Below, piece by piece: positions 21,381 through 28,696 of a stretch of 32,425 nucleotides of DNA. Every line of letters starts with the position of its first letter. Within the stretch, counting starts at the first letter, position 1. The translations under genes and the position numbers were made by a program. This DNA comes from JAGLQA01 sp023135565. GTDB lineage: Bacteria; Acidobacteriota; Aminicenantia; UBA2199. The notes under the pieces were generated by a model. The model worked only from the letters and a program-made list of their open reading frames with translations, did no database searches and was not told where the DNA came from. The stretch lies in the NCBI GenBank assembly GCA_030639305.1, contig DAOWCY010000065.1, positions 1 through 32,425 on the forward strand. The letters are read 5' to 3'.

Positions 21381-22100
21381 GAGTGTGAGACCTAATTCTT
21401 CTAATTGGTGGGTAACTGTACCGGCCCAATCCCGGTTAGCAGCCGGGCTGGCCGGGCTGGGATGCAGTATTTGCCCCACCCGGACGTCTACCTCTGCCAG
21501 GGCGCGAAGCGCACAGCCTTCGGTAAACCGCCCCACAGCGATGACCCGGCGCGGTTCTAAAATTTCCACTACCTGCTGCAAATGGCGGTCACAAGCGGCA
21601 AAAAGCGTTTCTTTTTCCTTCGCTTCCAGTCTATCGGGGGTGCGATTGCGGCCTCCTGCTTCCATAAAAACCAAAGGGCAGTAGTTGCTCACGAAATGGT
21701 GTTTAAAAAACTCCCCTGCCATGCCGAACCGTTCTTTAAAAAGTCCCCACAGCCGCCTGCCGCTCACTTCGGAACGGGAGCAGTTGAAACCTAATACCGG
21801 CCTTTTGGGATGTTCGGGATTTGGTTTTTTTACCGGCGCTTCGATTTGCAGCCACTGTTTGACCGCATCGATCTCGCCGAAAGGAACGCCGGTCTGTGCC
21901 ATGCCCCAGGGCCCCGGGTTCATACCTAAAAAAACAACCTCTTTTTTGGTGGCGCCGTATTTTTTCAAATATAGGGAATGGGGTTCCCGGGCATAGTCCA
22001 GCGGGTTGTAGACATAAGCCACCGGTTCGGAAAAAGTCAGGCGGTTTACTTCCCGGCTCAGTGTTTCGGCAGCATCTAATAATTTTTTTTCAATTAGCAT
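21348..22100 (-). CDS. SMUG1-type uracil-DNA glycosylase
   Basis: Removes uracil and oxidised pyrimidines from DNA to start base-excision repair. The 250 residues show the SMUG1 hallmarks: VVFLGMNPGPWGMAQTGVPF at residues 55-74 (active-site GMNPGP), SGRRLWGLFKERFG, VSNYCPLVF, VGRFTEG near 189-195, and the second catalytic loop LHPSPASPAANRDW from 212. Prokaryotic SMUG1-like enzymes are scattered across bacteria. Its C-terminal ~9 residues (PGSPTCVGKR) and stop codon come from palindromic element f, so the original C-terminus has been replaced or extended. Monocistronic and convergent with pdxJ. Confidence 0.9.
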   Translation of the reverse strand: MLIEKKLLDAAETLSREVNRLTFSEPVAYVYNPLDYAREPHSLYLKKYGATKKEVVFLGMNPGPWGMAQTGVPFGEIDAVKQWLQIEAPVKKPNPEHPKRPVLGFNCSRSEVSGRRLWGLFKERFGMAGEFFKHHFVSNYCPLVFMEAGGRNRTPDRLEAKEKETLFAACDRHLQQVVEILEPRRVIAVGRFTEGCALRALAEVDVRVGQILHPSPASPAANRDWAGTVTHQLEELGLTLPGSPTCVGKR

Positions 22101-22130
22101 TTTTTTTACTAAGGGCTATTTTTAACACGA

Positions 22131-22338
22131 AGGGGTGCGGCGCACCCAGCCTATGAGCAGCTTCGCAACGAGTGAGCGCTTTTGATTTTAAATAATTAAA
22201 AGTTTTGATCAAACTTTTTCAAGCCCGCGGCGCGGGCGGCCTATGAGGGGCGCATCTTGAGCTGAAAGGCTTCTCGCTCAACAAAAGTTTTGATCAAACT
22301 TTTTCAAAAGTTTGGCCCCCGGCAGGGCCGCCGGAGGC
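22131..22338 (+). repeat. Palindromic elements g and h, composite
   Basis: GGGTGCGGCGCACCC, then a first GTTTTGATCAAACTTTTTC core to about 22220. The GCCCGCGGCGCGGGC/CCTATGAGGGGC module follows at 22223-22252. A second core then ends in the terminal GCCGCCGGAGGC at 22338. It looks like one element inserted in or fused to another. It separates the glycosylase and zinc-ribbon genes. Confidence 0.8.
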
Positions 22339-22350
22339 AAATAAATCAAT

Positions 22351-22668
22351 TTATAGCCGCCCCCCGCAGTAGGGACAGTAAAGGAACTCATCGTCGTTGA
22401 TAAACCTGCTGCAGCGGCTGCATTTCCTGGTTTTTTCGGCGGCGCCGGGATAACTTCCCGTCCTGTCGTCATCGAGTACCACGTTACAATGGCCGCAAGC
22501 CGCGAAGGGCGTTCCTTTTTTCACCCGGAAAAGAGGAATAAAAAAAAGGCTCAAGTAATGATCGATTCTTTTTATTTGCACATTTGTGTGATCGCAGGCC
22601 GGGCAAGATCGCGCCTGTTCCTGTAGGATTACAGTTTTCGGTTGAATGCCGCCAATCAAAAAAAACAT
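22351..22668 (-). CDS. Zinc-ribbon protein
   Basis: A 105-residue protein with two zinc ribbons: CPAC at about residues 22-25 with CGHC near 58, and CSRC with CPYCGGRL at the C-terminus. Between them, KRIDHYLSLFFIPLFRVKKG resembles the short hydrophobic segment of small zinc-ribbon proteins of the type that begin with a double Cys pair and carry an FFIPLF motif. The role is unknown; such proteins probably bind nucleic acid or protein partners. Both neighbouring gaps are filled with palindromic elements. Confidence 0.75.
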   Translation of the reverse strand: MFFLIGGIQPKTVILQEQARSCPACDHTNVQIKRIDHYLSLFFIPLFRVKKGTPFAACGHCNVVLDDDRTGSYPGAAEKTRKCSRCSRFINDDEFLYCPYCGGRL

Positions 22669-22723
22669 ACCTTATAATACCACAAAAAACTAAAATTATA
22701 AATTACAAAACCCAAATTACAAT

Positions 22724-22882
22724 GCCTCCGGCGGCCAAACTTTTAAAAAAGTTTGAACAAAACTTTTGTTATTTGAGAAGCAAAGGCGCTCACCCGCTGC
22801 TTTTCTTGCCGCGAAGCGGCTTATAGGTTGGGGACGCCGTCCCCCCGCGAAGCGGGTTATTGCCCCCCCACGCGAGTGGGGT
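22724..22882 (-). repeat. Palindromic element, copy i
   Basis: Inverted copy beginning GCCTCCGGCGGCC, with core GTTTGAACAAAAC, hairpins GCCGCGAAGCGGC and GGGGACGCCGTCCCC, and a CCCCACGCGAGTGGGG stem. Its right end encodes the C-terminus of the following membrane protein. It is closely related to copy f over most of its length. Confidence 0.85.
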
Positions 22883-23591
22883 CCTCGGCAGGGTAGGCGA
22901 ATTTGAAAGTAAAGAATAAGACGACTACAGCCAGGACGATCCAGGCCACACCGATAGGCACGGAAAGAGACGGAGCACCCACCAACTCAGCGATACGGTC
23001 GGCATCGCTGCCGATACCGCTGCGGTCGATCAGGTCTTCTTTGATGTCTATGATCACATAAAGACAACTGGTCAAACCCAAAAATTTCAGGAACACATCG
23101 TGGAAACCGGCAGGCAGCCACTTATATGCGGCAAAAAGAAAAGCGGCAAAAGCAAAACAAAATACGATCCCGAAAAGTTGGCCGGTCTTGATAACAAAAA
23201 AAGCCAGCACCAGCATGATAAAGCCGATGCTTAAGGTGATCCAGCGGTCCCGTTGGGAGCGCGACGACAGGATGAAGATCGAGGCGCCCCAGAGCATACT
23301 GCCTAAATAACCGGCAGCCGCCACTAAGGATTTGCTGAAAAAACCGGCGCTGAGCGGCAGGTAATAGGCACAGTATCCGCCTATGCGGTAGTCGATCTGG
23401 ATATTGGCTATTTTCCCGCCCACGATAATAGCCATCAGGCCGTGACTCAGTTCATGAAGCGCCACCACGAAGAGTTTTACCGGGTAGAGTAAGGGAGTGT
23501 TCCAGAGCAGCACCGCTGCCAAAAACATCACTGCAATCAGCAAGATATTTTTTCCTTTTTCGATTTCTTTTGTTTTTTTTATTTCTTCCAT
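22857..23591 (-). CDS. M50B-like membrane metalloprotease
   Basis: A 244-residue integral membrane protein with the zinc motif HELSH at residues 46-50 inside a membrane segment (VVALHELSHGLMAIIVGGKI) and about six hydrophobic helices. The peptidase M50B-like family typically shows this motif plus a later Asp-bearing segment, here GSDADRIAEL near 195-204. M50 proteases cut substrates within the membrane; targets here are unknown. Its last residues (EDPTRVGGQ) and stop are encoded by palindromic element i, closely similar to the glycosylase tail (GSPTCVGKR). Start ATG at 23591. Confidence 0.82.
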   Translation of the reverse strand: MEEIKKTKEIEKGKNILLIAVMFLAAVLLWNTPLLYPVKLFVVALHELSHGLMAIIVGGKIANIQIDYRIGGYCAYYLPLSAGFFSKSLVAAAGYLGSMLWGASIFILSSRSQRDRWITLSIGFIMLVLAFFVIKTGQLFGIVFCFAFAAFLFAAYKWLPAGFHDVFLKFLGLTSCLYVIIDIKEDLIDRSGIGSDADRIAELVGAPSLSVPIGVAWIVLAVVVLFFTFKFAYPAEDPTRVGGQ

Positions 23592-23670
23592 TTAGGGAAT
23601 TTTATACGAAATCATCCATTTTTGCAAGAATTTTGAAAAAGTTTTGGACAGATATTTTTGCGTAAGAGAT

Positions 23671-23698
23671 TTGATTATTCTTTATTTAATGATATAAT
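23671..23698 (+). promoter_or_regulatory. Promoter of the three-gene operon
   Basis: TTGATT at 23671-23676, 16 bases, TATAAT at 23693-23698, with a TG extension (TGATATAAT). Confidence 0.75.
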
Positions 23699-23728
23699 AC
23701 GGTCTTAGATCGAAAAAAGGAGAATTTG

Positions 23729-24418
23729 ATGTTATTTGGTGACTTGAATCTTAGTAAAGTTGTCCTGGAATTAAAGTACGATGAAGGGCACCTTTATTGG
23801 GATAAGTGTGGAGAAACGATCTTTGATATCCAAAAAAAATTCCCTGGATGGAAGTGGAATGGGACTTCAACAGAATTAGCTAAATTAAAGAATCTTAACA
23901 AAAACATAGAGCTTGAGTTCAATTTTAGTTATATCCGCTTTACACAGAATGAAGTAGATAATTTAAAGCGATTCAAAGAATCAACAAGACTAATTGCTCC
24001 ACTCATCGCAGGAAAATTTAAGATAAAAAAATTTAAAAGAATTGGAAACAGGTATCAGTATGTTTTACCTTTAGAGAATCAGGACCAGGGGAAAAAGATT
24101 GTCCACGACAGCCCTCTGGTTGATATAGCAGAAGAAAAACTTGCTTTATTCGGTAAGAATTCTAAAAAATTTTCTTTTGTCGTTTATATCGAGAATGAAA
24201 ATCTCCATTACCGGATAGAACTCGTGGGGGTAGAAAGGGTTGAATTATCTAAAAATATCAAGCTCGATGAACGCTTTAACCCTCGATATGGACTGCGGGT
24301 TGATGTAGATATTGCTAATATTAATGAGATAGAGCTTTCAAGTTTTAATATCAGCGATTTCATCCAGAAAAACAAGAAATTCCTGGAAAACAATTTAGTA
24401 GACTTAATTCAGAAATGA
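23729..24418 (+). CDS. Hypothetical protein, first gene of cassette
   Basis: A 229-residue soluble protein I do not recognise with confidence. The start is ATG at 23729, with AAGGAG 6 bases upstream; the TTG at 23726 is too close to the ribosome site. It is a mix of strands and helices: VVLELKYDEGHLYW near the N-terminus, FNFSYIRFTQNEVDNLKRF, GNRYQYVLPLEN near the middle and YGLRVDVDIANINEIELSSF near the C-terminus. The general layout recalls TIGR04255-type proteins, which occur sporadically near mobile genes, but that is weak. It is 19 bases from the next gene, so they are co-transcribed. Confidence 0.7.
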   Translation: MLFGDLNLSKVVLELKYDEGHLYWDKCGETIFDIQKKFPGWKWNGTSTELAKLKNLNKNIELEFNFSYIRFTQNEVDNLKRFKESTRLIAPLIAGKFKIKKFKRIGNRYQYVLPLENQDQGKKIVHDSPLVDIAEEKLALFGKNSKKFSFVVYIENENLHYRIELVGVERVELSKNIKLDERFNPRYGLRVDVDIANINEIELSSFNISDFIQKNKKFLENNLVDLIQK

Positions 24419-24437
24419 AGAATTCGGAGGTACCTTT

Positions 24438-25064
24438 ATGAGAGCAACACATCAGGTTACAGGGATGAATGACAGGGATGAAGGATTCCCTATAGGCTGC
24501 ATCCCCTCCGGTGAAAGTACGCAAGGTGGGGTTCAGAAAAATTTTTCAGACGAAATACCATACAATGATTTGTTGAGACCGATATACGAAGAATCCCAAA
24601 AGGAACCGGATTTTAATTATAAAGCAGCGGACGCTGCAGGCGAGATTGAAGCAAGCGAAACTGCGGTAAAAAAAATCGTTGAATTACTGAAAGATGCGAT
24701 TAATTTATTAGATGAAGTCCTGGAAGTATATGATGATGAGATCGAGAGGATGAATACTTTTTCACTTATCGAAGAAAAAATTAAATCTCTATGGGAATTA
24801 CGGGAAGATGCAGACAGTAATTTCACCGATCTCCTGGTTCTCCTGGAAGTAGCAGTCAAGAATTCCCGCTGCCAGGATTACCGGGAGAACCAGTTTAAGT
24901 CGATAAAGGCGGTATTAGAGCAAATGCGAGAGGTTTGTATTACACCTGAAAAGTTAAAAGAATGTAGAACATTACTATTAGACAGCGGTATCGACCTTTT
25001 TGCTCCTACCAGGAATTGGGAGAATTATACAGTCGAAATAAAAAAAAAAGATGCAAGCGGATAG
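24438..25064 (+). CDS. Hypothetical helical protein, second gene of cassette
   Basis: A 208-residue protein of unknown family with GGAGG 7 bases before the ATG. The first ~60 residues are polar and probably disordered (GFPIGCIPSGESTQGG). Residues 65-180 are predicted to be mostly helical and acidic (AVKKIVELLKDAINLLDEVL, then LREDADSNFTDLLVLLEVAV). The C-terminus ends in a charged segment. It overlaps the next gene by 14 bases, implying coupled translation and a joint function. Confidence 0.7.
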   Translation: MRATHQVTGMNDRDEGFPIGCIPSGESTQGGVQKNFSDEIPYNDLLRPIYEESQKEPDFNYKAADAAGEIEASETAVKKIVELLKDAINLLDEVLEVYDDEIERMNTFSLIEEKIKSLWELREDADSNFTDLLVLLEVAVKNSRCQDYRENQFKSIKAVLEQMREVCITPEKLKECRTLLLDSGIDLFAPTRNWENYTVEIKKKDASG

Positions 25065-25857
25065 CAAACTATTTTTAGAGACGACTATTCAAATTGATAG
25101 GTGTTCCTCTGATATTGATAAAAAAGAAAAGATCGATCAGGTAATCTCCAGGTTTAGTGAAATTTCAAGTTCCACATATGTAAAGATGGAATTCAAGAGA
25201 AGATTTATCCAGGATTTAGTTTATCTTTATCATATCCTTATAGGATCTGAAAATTTTAAAGATGTTTGGTTCAGGATAAGTAAACTACGATCTGATTACC
25301 ATAAAAGAAAAATCAATGGGATAATAGCAAGTTTCTGTGGATTTTTTGCTGACCACGAAAACGAAGAAGTACATGGGCCTTTGGGATCAGAACTCCTTGA
25401 GAAAGCGGTCAGGTATTTTAGGAATATTATAGAAGTGGCCTGGGAAAGTTTTAATAGAGAGGTTAGCGAAGTGCTCGATGAAACAGGCTGTTATAATGCC
25501 AAAATAGGCCCAACACGCAAAGGAGAGAAATTTGATAACAGGACTAAAAAATGTAAAAAAGAGGATATAAAATGTAAAATTGTAGAGTTTTTTACCCGGA
25601 ACAGGAAGTCCTTTAAAAAGATTTATAAGAAACTTTGCCAACTTGATTGTTTGGACGATGAACAAGAAAAACTCAAAAATATTCTCGAGAACGCATTAAA
25701 AAAACCACGGATTATGGCTGACCGGAAAAATTGTTGGAATTGTGGGGATGCAATAATAGCAGCAGAATCACCCGGTGATGCAGTTTTATTTACTACAAAC
25801 ATAAAGCATTTTGAACCGATATGCTCAGAAATAAAGAAAAAATGCACTTCTTCTTAG
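25051..25857 (+). CDS. Putative PIN-like nuclease, third gene of cassette
   Basis: A 268-residue protein. Both ends look like a PIN domain split by a long helical insertion. Residues 6-17 (KLFLETTIQIDR) match the first PIN strand, but Glu replaces the usual first Asp. SSTYVKMEFKRR at 39-50 fits the second acidic site. CGDAIIAAESPGDAVLFTTN at 231-250 followed by IKHFEPI matches the last PIN strands, including the Asp and TTN-x-x-HF motif. The middle ~170 residues are Lys-rich and helical, with several Cys residues. PIN proteins of this size are typically RNA-cleaving enzymes in accessory loci. The assignment is by motif only; the Glu substitution makes activity uncertain. Confidence 0.6.
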   Translation: MQADSKLFLETTIQIDRCSSDIDKKEKIDQVISRFSEISSSTYVKMEFKRRFIQDLVYLYHILIGSENFKDVWFRISKLRSDYHKRKINGIIASFCGFFADHENEEVHGPLGSELLEKAVRYFRNIIEVAWESFNREVSEVLDETGCYNAKIGPTRKGEKFDNRTKKCKKEDIKCKIVEFFTRNRKSFKKIYKKLCQLDCLDDEQEKLKNILENALKKPRIMADRKNCWNCGDAIIAAESPGDAVLFTTNIKHFEPICSEIKKKCTSS

Positions 25858-25950
25858 GATAGGGAATTACTCGATAATATTTATTTTTAACTGGGGGGAT
25901 GTTTTCTATAACAACTGACAGACTGTGCCGCTTTTTCTTTTTGATTGTTC

Positions 25951-26253
25951 TCAGGGTTCCTGGTGCTCTGCGGCGCTGAAGAAATCCAATTCCACGTCCG
26001 ACCATTTCAAAAAAGTCCGGCGCAGCAAAAAAAGACTGCATAAGAAAAGTACGAAAAGAACCACCCAGGTAATAGGTGAATTATATTTTGGAAAACCGGC
26101 ATTAAAAAAAATTATTAGCATGCTGCCCAATACAGGAGCATTTGCCAATGCCCAGCCCCGGCAGTTCCGGGAAGTTAATTCCTTACTCAACAGCAGTGTT
26201 ACGGCAGGGTAAAAGATGAATAACACAAGTCCTATAGCAAAGACCGATAGCAA
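25951..26253 (-). CDS. Small three-helix membrane protein
   Basis: A 100-residue hydrophobic protein with three likely membrane helices (about 1-23, 38-53, 61-78) and a polar C-terminal tail. No family recognised. The only upstream start is TTG at 26253, inside a 13-bp tandem duplication that touches a GGGGACAGGC repeat, so the N-terminus may have been truncated or altered by rearrangement. Confidence 0.45.
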   Translation of the reverse strand: MLSVFAIGLVLFIFYPAVTLLLSKELTSRNCRGWALANAPVLGSMLIIFFNAGFPKYNSPITWVVLFVLFLCSLFLLRRTFLKWSDVELDFFSAAEHQEP

Positions 26254-26259
26254 AGACCG
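26234..26259 (+). repeat. 13-bp tandem duplication
   Basis: ATAGCAAAGACCG occurs twice in a row and runs directly into GGGGACAGGC at 26259-26268. It resembles a small duplication made at the edge of the dispersed GGGGACAGGC repeat. Confidence 0.7.
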
Positions 26260-26268
26260 GGGACAGGC

Positions 26269-26589
26269 TTATGATGGTTATAGAAGGAATCGCTAAATAA
26301 AAGTGGAAAAGTGGGGTCGGTGCGTTCGAATGTTACAATGATAGGAGAAATTTTGAAAAAAAACACAAAAGCGTCACTCTTGCCGCAAAGGGGGATGGCG
26401 TCCCTACCAATCAAGATACCTGGGAGATCATTTTTTGATGGCATTTAAAAAAAGGCCAATGATTCTTTAAAAATCCATATTTACATAAAAAATTAAGCCA
26501 TTACGTGATAAACCGCCCCTTTCACTAAAAAAAAACCTCATTTACCGGAAAAATTCGCTCTATACGCCTTAAACCTGCCCCTGCACTAC
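26269..26589. other. Intergenic DNA, no gene recognised
   Basis: No gene supported. The right part is AT-rich with scattered degraded units of the adjacent 21-bp repeat array (TTACG, TTTACCGG, ATACG spaced at roughly multiples of 21). Confidence 0.45.
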
Positions 26590-27010
26590 GTAAAGGCCGT
26601 CTTTTTTTGGTAAAGAGGGCAATCGAGACGTAATGAATGTTTTTTTTCGAGTAAGGGCCGTATTTACACCGGTAAAGGGCCTATTTTTAAGCGTAATGTA
26701 TGGTTTTTGTTGCGTAAAGGCTGGCTTAGCAACCGTAAGGGATGTGTTTTTTTCAGAAAAGGTCAATCTTATATGGTATATCACGAAATTTACCCGTATA
26801 TCACAAAGTTTTGGCGGTATTGTACAAAGTTAAGACGGTATGTCACAAACTTTATATGGTGTATCATAAAGTTAAACCCGTATATCATGATCTTTAGGCC
26901 GTATATCACAAAGTTAAGCCGGTAGGCAGCCATCTTAAACCGGTACATCATGAAGTTGAGCCGGTATATATCGAATTTTTGCCGGTATATTACCAGTTTA
27001 GCCCGGTATC
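26590..27010 (+). repeat. Array of about twenty 21-bp degenerate tandem repeats
   Basis: Two unit types follow one another. Left type (26590-~26756): GTAAAGGGCCTATTTTTAAGC-like units, starting for example at 26651, 26672, 26693, 26714 and 26735. Right type (~26775-27010): CCGTATATCACAAAGTTAAG-like units. Period 21 makes every frame repeat each seven codons; the minus strand reads YRLNFVI-like heptads. Units differ by substitutions but almost never by length. There is no good start codon or ribosome site, so expression is doubtful. Confidence 0.85.
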
Positions 27011-27092
27011 CCTTCTGGGCGAAGCGTTGGATAAACACTCATCGTTGACAGCCTTTGAGGAGAAAATTTAGCCTACCATGAAATTACTTTTT

Positions 27093-27316
27093 GCCTTCGG
27101 CGACAAGGGGGGCTTTTTTGAAAAATTGCCCCCCTTGACCCCCCAAAAAACTTTTGTTTAATTTCGTTGTCTCCGGGTGAGGCGCACCCATCCGATAAGC
27201 CGATTCGCGGCAGAAGCCGGCGATAAGCCTTTCAAGAGTTTACAATCGCCAGGCTAAATAGAAGTTTTTGGAAGTCCAGAAACCTTTTTACAAAAAGGTT
27301 TCTGGCCGCCGGAGGC
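27093..27316 (+). repeat. Palindromic element, copy j (full length)
   Basis: A 224-bp copy from GCCTTCGGCG to GCCGCCGGAGGC. Stem CAAGGGGGGC (27104-27113) pairs with GCCCCCCTTG (27128-27137). The core is replaced by a different, perfect 14-bp hairpin, CCAGAAACCTTTTT at 27276-27289 with its complement at 27292-27305. Confidence 0.82.
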
Positions 27317-27354
27317 ATGGCTTATTAAAGTTTGCGATCAAATAAATTTTTTTT

Positions 27355-27364
27355 GCCTGTCCCC
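27355..27364 (-). repeat. GCCTGTCCCC short repeat, inverted copy
   Basis: Inverted form of the GGGGACAGGC repeat preceded by an AT-rich TTTTTTTT run. With the copy at 28130 it brackets the vapBC pair at 27423-28037. Confidence 0.6.
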
Positions 27365-27422
27365 TTCCCGTTCCCATCCCGCGGGCGGCCTCCCTCCCGG
27401 CTCTCCGCCTGCTGAATACTGC

Positions 27423-27800
27423 CTATGGCCGGAATATTTCGATTTGCAGGTTCTTTATCATTTTATAATGTCTGTCATTGCCCGTTAAAAGAGACAGTCC
27501 GTTCAAAACGGCTGTAGCAGCTATAAGAGCATCGGCAAGTTGGAGCGAATGACTTAAATAATGCTGCTCAACAAAAAACATCGCTTCTATAGATATTTCT
27601 TCGTTTATATAAATGATTTCTGCATCCCAGTTTTTTAGCGCTTTACGTAAAAAATTCAACTCTTTTTTATTTCTCATCCCCTGCACCATTTCCATATAAG
27701 TAACTACCGATAATCTTAAAGCGGTTTCACGCTCGATAATATCAAATGCCTTTTCATTCCCTTTCAGGTACCAGATGAGAACATCGGTATCCGCTAACAT
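27423..27800 (-). CDS. vapC: VapC-type PIN-domain ribonuclease toxin
   Basis: A 125-residue PIN toxin with an intact acidic pocket: Asp4/Asp6 in MLADTDVLIWYLKG, Glu in TYMEMVQGMRN near residue 37, and Asp in QLADALIAATAVLNG near 89. The terminal LLTGNDRHYKMI motif is also present. Probably a site-specific tRNA/rRNA endonuclease. The antitoxin gene ends directly at its start (27801), so the two are co-translated. Apparently functional. Confidence 0.93.
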   Translation of the reverse strand: MLADTDVLIWYLKGNEKAFDIIERETALRLSVVTYMEMVQGMRNKKELNFLRKALKNWDAEIIYINEEISIEAMFFVEQHYLSHSLQLADALIAATAVLNGLSLLTGNDRHYKMIKNLQIEIFRP

Positions 27801-28037
27801 TTAAAATCTCCTCTGCCGCAGATCCCTGACATACGTTTCTACATCTATTATTTTTTCGTTATCCTTCCAAATTCCAAATAGTTCATTTTTCTCTTCTCTT
27901 TTTCCCGGTTTTTTATCCAGGGGAACAATTTTGGCACAGGGTTTTCCTCGATAGGTAATGACTACTTCTTCTCCTCTCTTTACCGTGTCGAGTAATTCTT
28001 TAGAATGGAAGCGTAAATCTTTGGCTGTTGCTTTCAT
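27801..28037 (-). CDS. Phd/YefM-type antitoxin of VapBC pair
   Basis: A 78-residue antitoxin: MKATAKDLRFHSKELLDTVK helix, then the beta strand VVITYRGKPCAKIVPLDKK typical of Phd family DNA-binding folds, and a C-terminal tail (YVRDLRQRRF) that would block the PIN toxin. AGGAG precedes ATG at 28037. It likely represses its own promoter together with the toxin through the inverted repeat at 28056-28081. Confidence 0.9.
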   Translation of the reverse strand: MKATAKDLRFHSKELLDTVKRGEEVVITYRGKPCAKIVPLDKKPGKREEKNELFGIWKDNEKIIDVETYVRDLRQRRF

Positions 28038-28055
28038 TTTAATCTCCTAACATTA

Positions 28056-28099
28056 AAGTTTACACACTAAAGTATAAACTTAACCGGCATCCCTGTCAA
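28056..28099 (-). promoter_or_regulatory. VapBC promoter with overlapping operator
   Basis: On the minus strand TTGACA (28099-28094), 17 bases, TATACT (28076-28071). The inverted repeat AAGTTTA (28056-28062) and TAAACTT (28075-28081) straddles the -10 box, the usual place for antitoxin autorepression. Confidence 0.8.
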
Positions 28100-28164
28100 G
28101 AAAAATTTTTAAATTTATGAATTTTTTTTGCCTGTCCCCTTTCCGTTCCTACAAAAGCCTGAAA

Positions 28165-28195
28165 GCCCGCGGCGTGGGGAGCCAATGAGGGGCTG
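28165..28195 (+). repeat. ATGAGGGGCTGCC repeat module
   Basis: GCCCGCGGCGTGGGGAGCC then AATGAGGGGCTGCC. It matches the module in the BtuF-like leader (2888-2917, inverted) and those at 22223 and 28272. Confidence 0.6.
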
Positions 28196-28271
28196 CCTAT
28201 CGAATCAGGTTAGCCGGATAGTTTCTACTATTGTCTATATAGCTATTATAACCGGTCGTTTTTAGGCCCCG

Positions 28272-28347
28272 GAACGCGGCGCGGGCAGCCGATGAGGAGC
28301 GGTTTTCGCTCAACAATAGTATGGCTCCCGGCCCCCAGGTACTATTG
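28272..28347 (+). repeat. Repeat module plus CAATAGTA inverted repeat
   Basis: CGCGGCGCGGGCAGCC, GATGAGGAGC and TCGCTCAACAA match the module at 22223-22282. It ends with CAATAGTA (28314-28321) paired with TACTATTG (28340-28347), just upstream of the RiPP-like locus. Confidence 0.55.
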
Positions 28348-28380
28348 GATCGGCTCTAAAAAAAAAAGGGCGGAAAATAC

Positions 28381-28409
28381 TTGACAATCCAAAATAAATG
28401 TGTTACTCC
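28381..28409 (+). promoter_or_regulatory. Candidate promoter of the peptide locus
   Basis: A perfect TTGACA at 28381-28386; the hexamer 17 bases on is only TACTCC. A direct repeat TATAGTTATATAGTTA follows at 28411-28426 and could bind an activator, which would fit the weak -10. Confidence 0.45.
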
Positions 28410-28453
28410 CTATAGTTATATAGTTATAAAAACTGAACAAAACAGAGGTTAAA

Positions 28454-28606
28454 ATGCCGGAAATTAAGATCGAAAAGTTAACACTGAAAGAAACAGCAAA
28501 AATTTTAGGAGGAGGAAAATACGAAGGCGCTCCTGGCGGCACCAGCGGAAGTAGTGATGAGAGTGGCTGTTCTTGCTGCTGCGGTTGTATTCCCCCTAAA
28601 TATTGA
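28454..28606 (+). CDS. Cys-rich RiPP-like precursor peptide
   Basis: A 50-residue ORF with GAGG five bases before ATG. The N-terminal half is a leader-like amphipathic segment (PEIKIEKLTLKETAKILGGG, containing a GG site), then a Gly/Ser-rich spacer (KYEGAPGGTSGSSDES), then a dense cysteine core GCSCCCGCIPPKY. A small leader-core peptide followed by a hairpin and a SPASM-type radical SAM gene is the standard layout of thioether-forming RiPP loci (sactipeptides or ranthipeptides). No homologue is recalled. The adjacent maturase gene is damaged, so modification would need another enzyme. Confidence 0.75.
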   Translation: MPEIKIEKLTLKETAKILGGGKYEGAPGGTSGSSDESGCSCCCGCIPPKY

Positions 28607-28620
28607 TCGATCTCTATCTA

Positions 28621-28670
28621 TATAAACCGTAAAGTTTCCTGATTGTAAAAATCGGTTTATAGGTTTTTTT
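28621..28670 (+). terminator. Attenuator-like terminator after the precursor
   Basis: TATAAACCG (28621-28629) pairs with CGGTTTATA (28653-28661), followed by GG and seven T. The long loop makes it imperfect, but a partial terminator here would give more precursor than maturase mRNA, as is common in RiPP operons. Confidence 0.6.
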
Positions 28671-28696
28671 GAGACTGCTCTCAAAAAAGAAGCTGC

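Noticed and set aside
22557..22740. Short plus-strand ORF 22584-22826 across the zinc-ribbon start
   Set aside because: It is antisense to a recognisable zinc-ribbon gene and runs through a palindromic element.
26590..27010. CRISPR array
   Set aside because: Units are contiguous 21-bp degenerate repeats without constant repeats and unique spacers, and no cas genes are present.
26790..27038. An 82-residue minus-strand ORF with YRLNFVI heptads, and two overlapping plus- and minus-strand ORFs in the same array
   Set aside because: All are products of the 21-bp repeat period, which keeps any frame open. No ribosome site or plausible start supports a protein.
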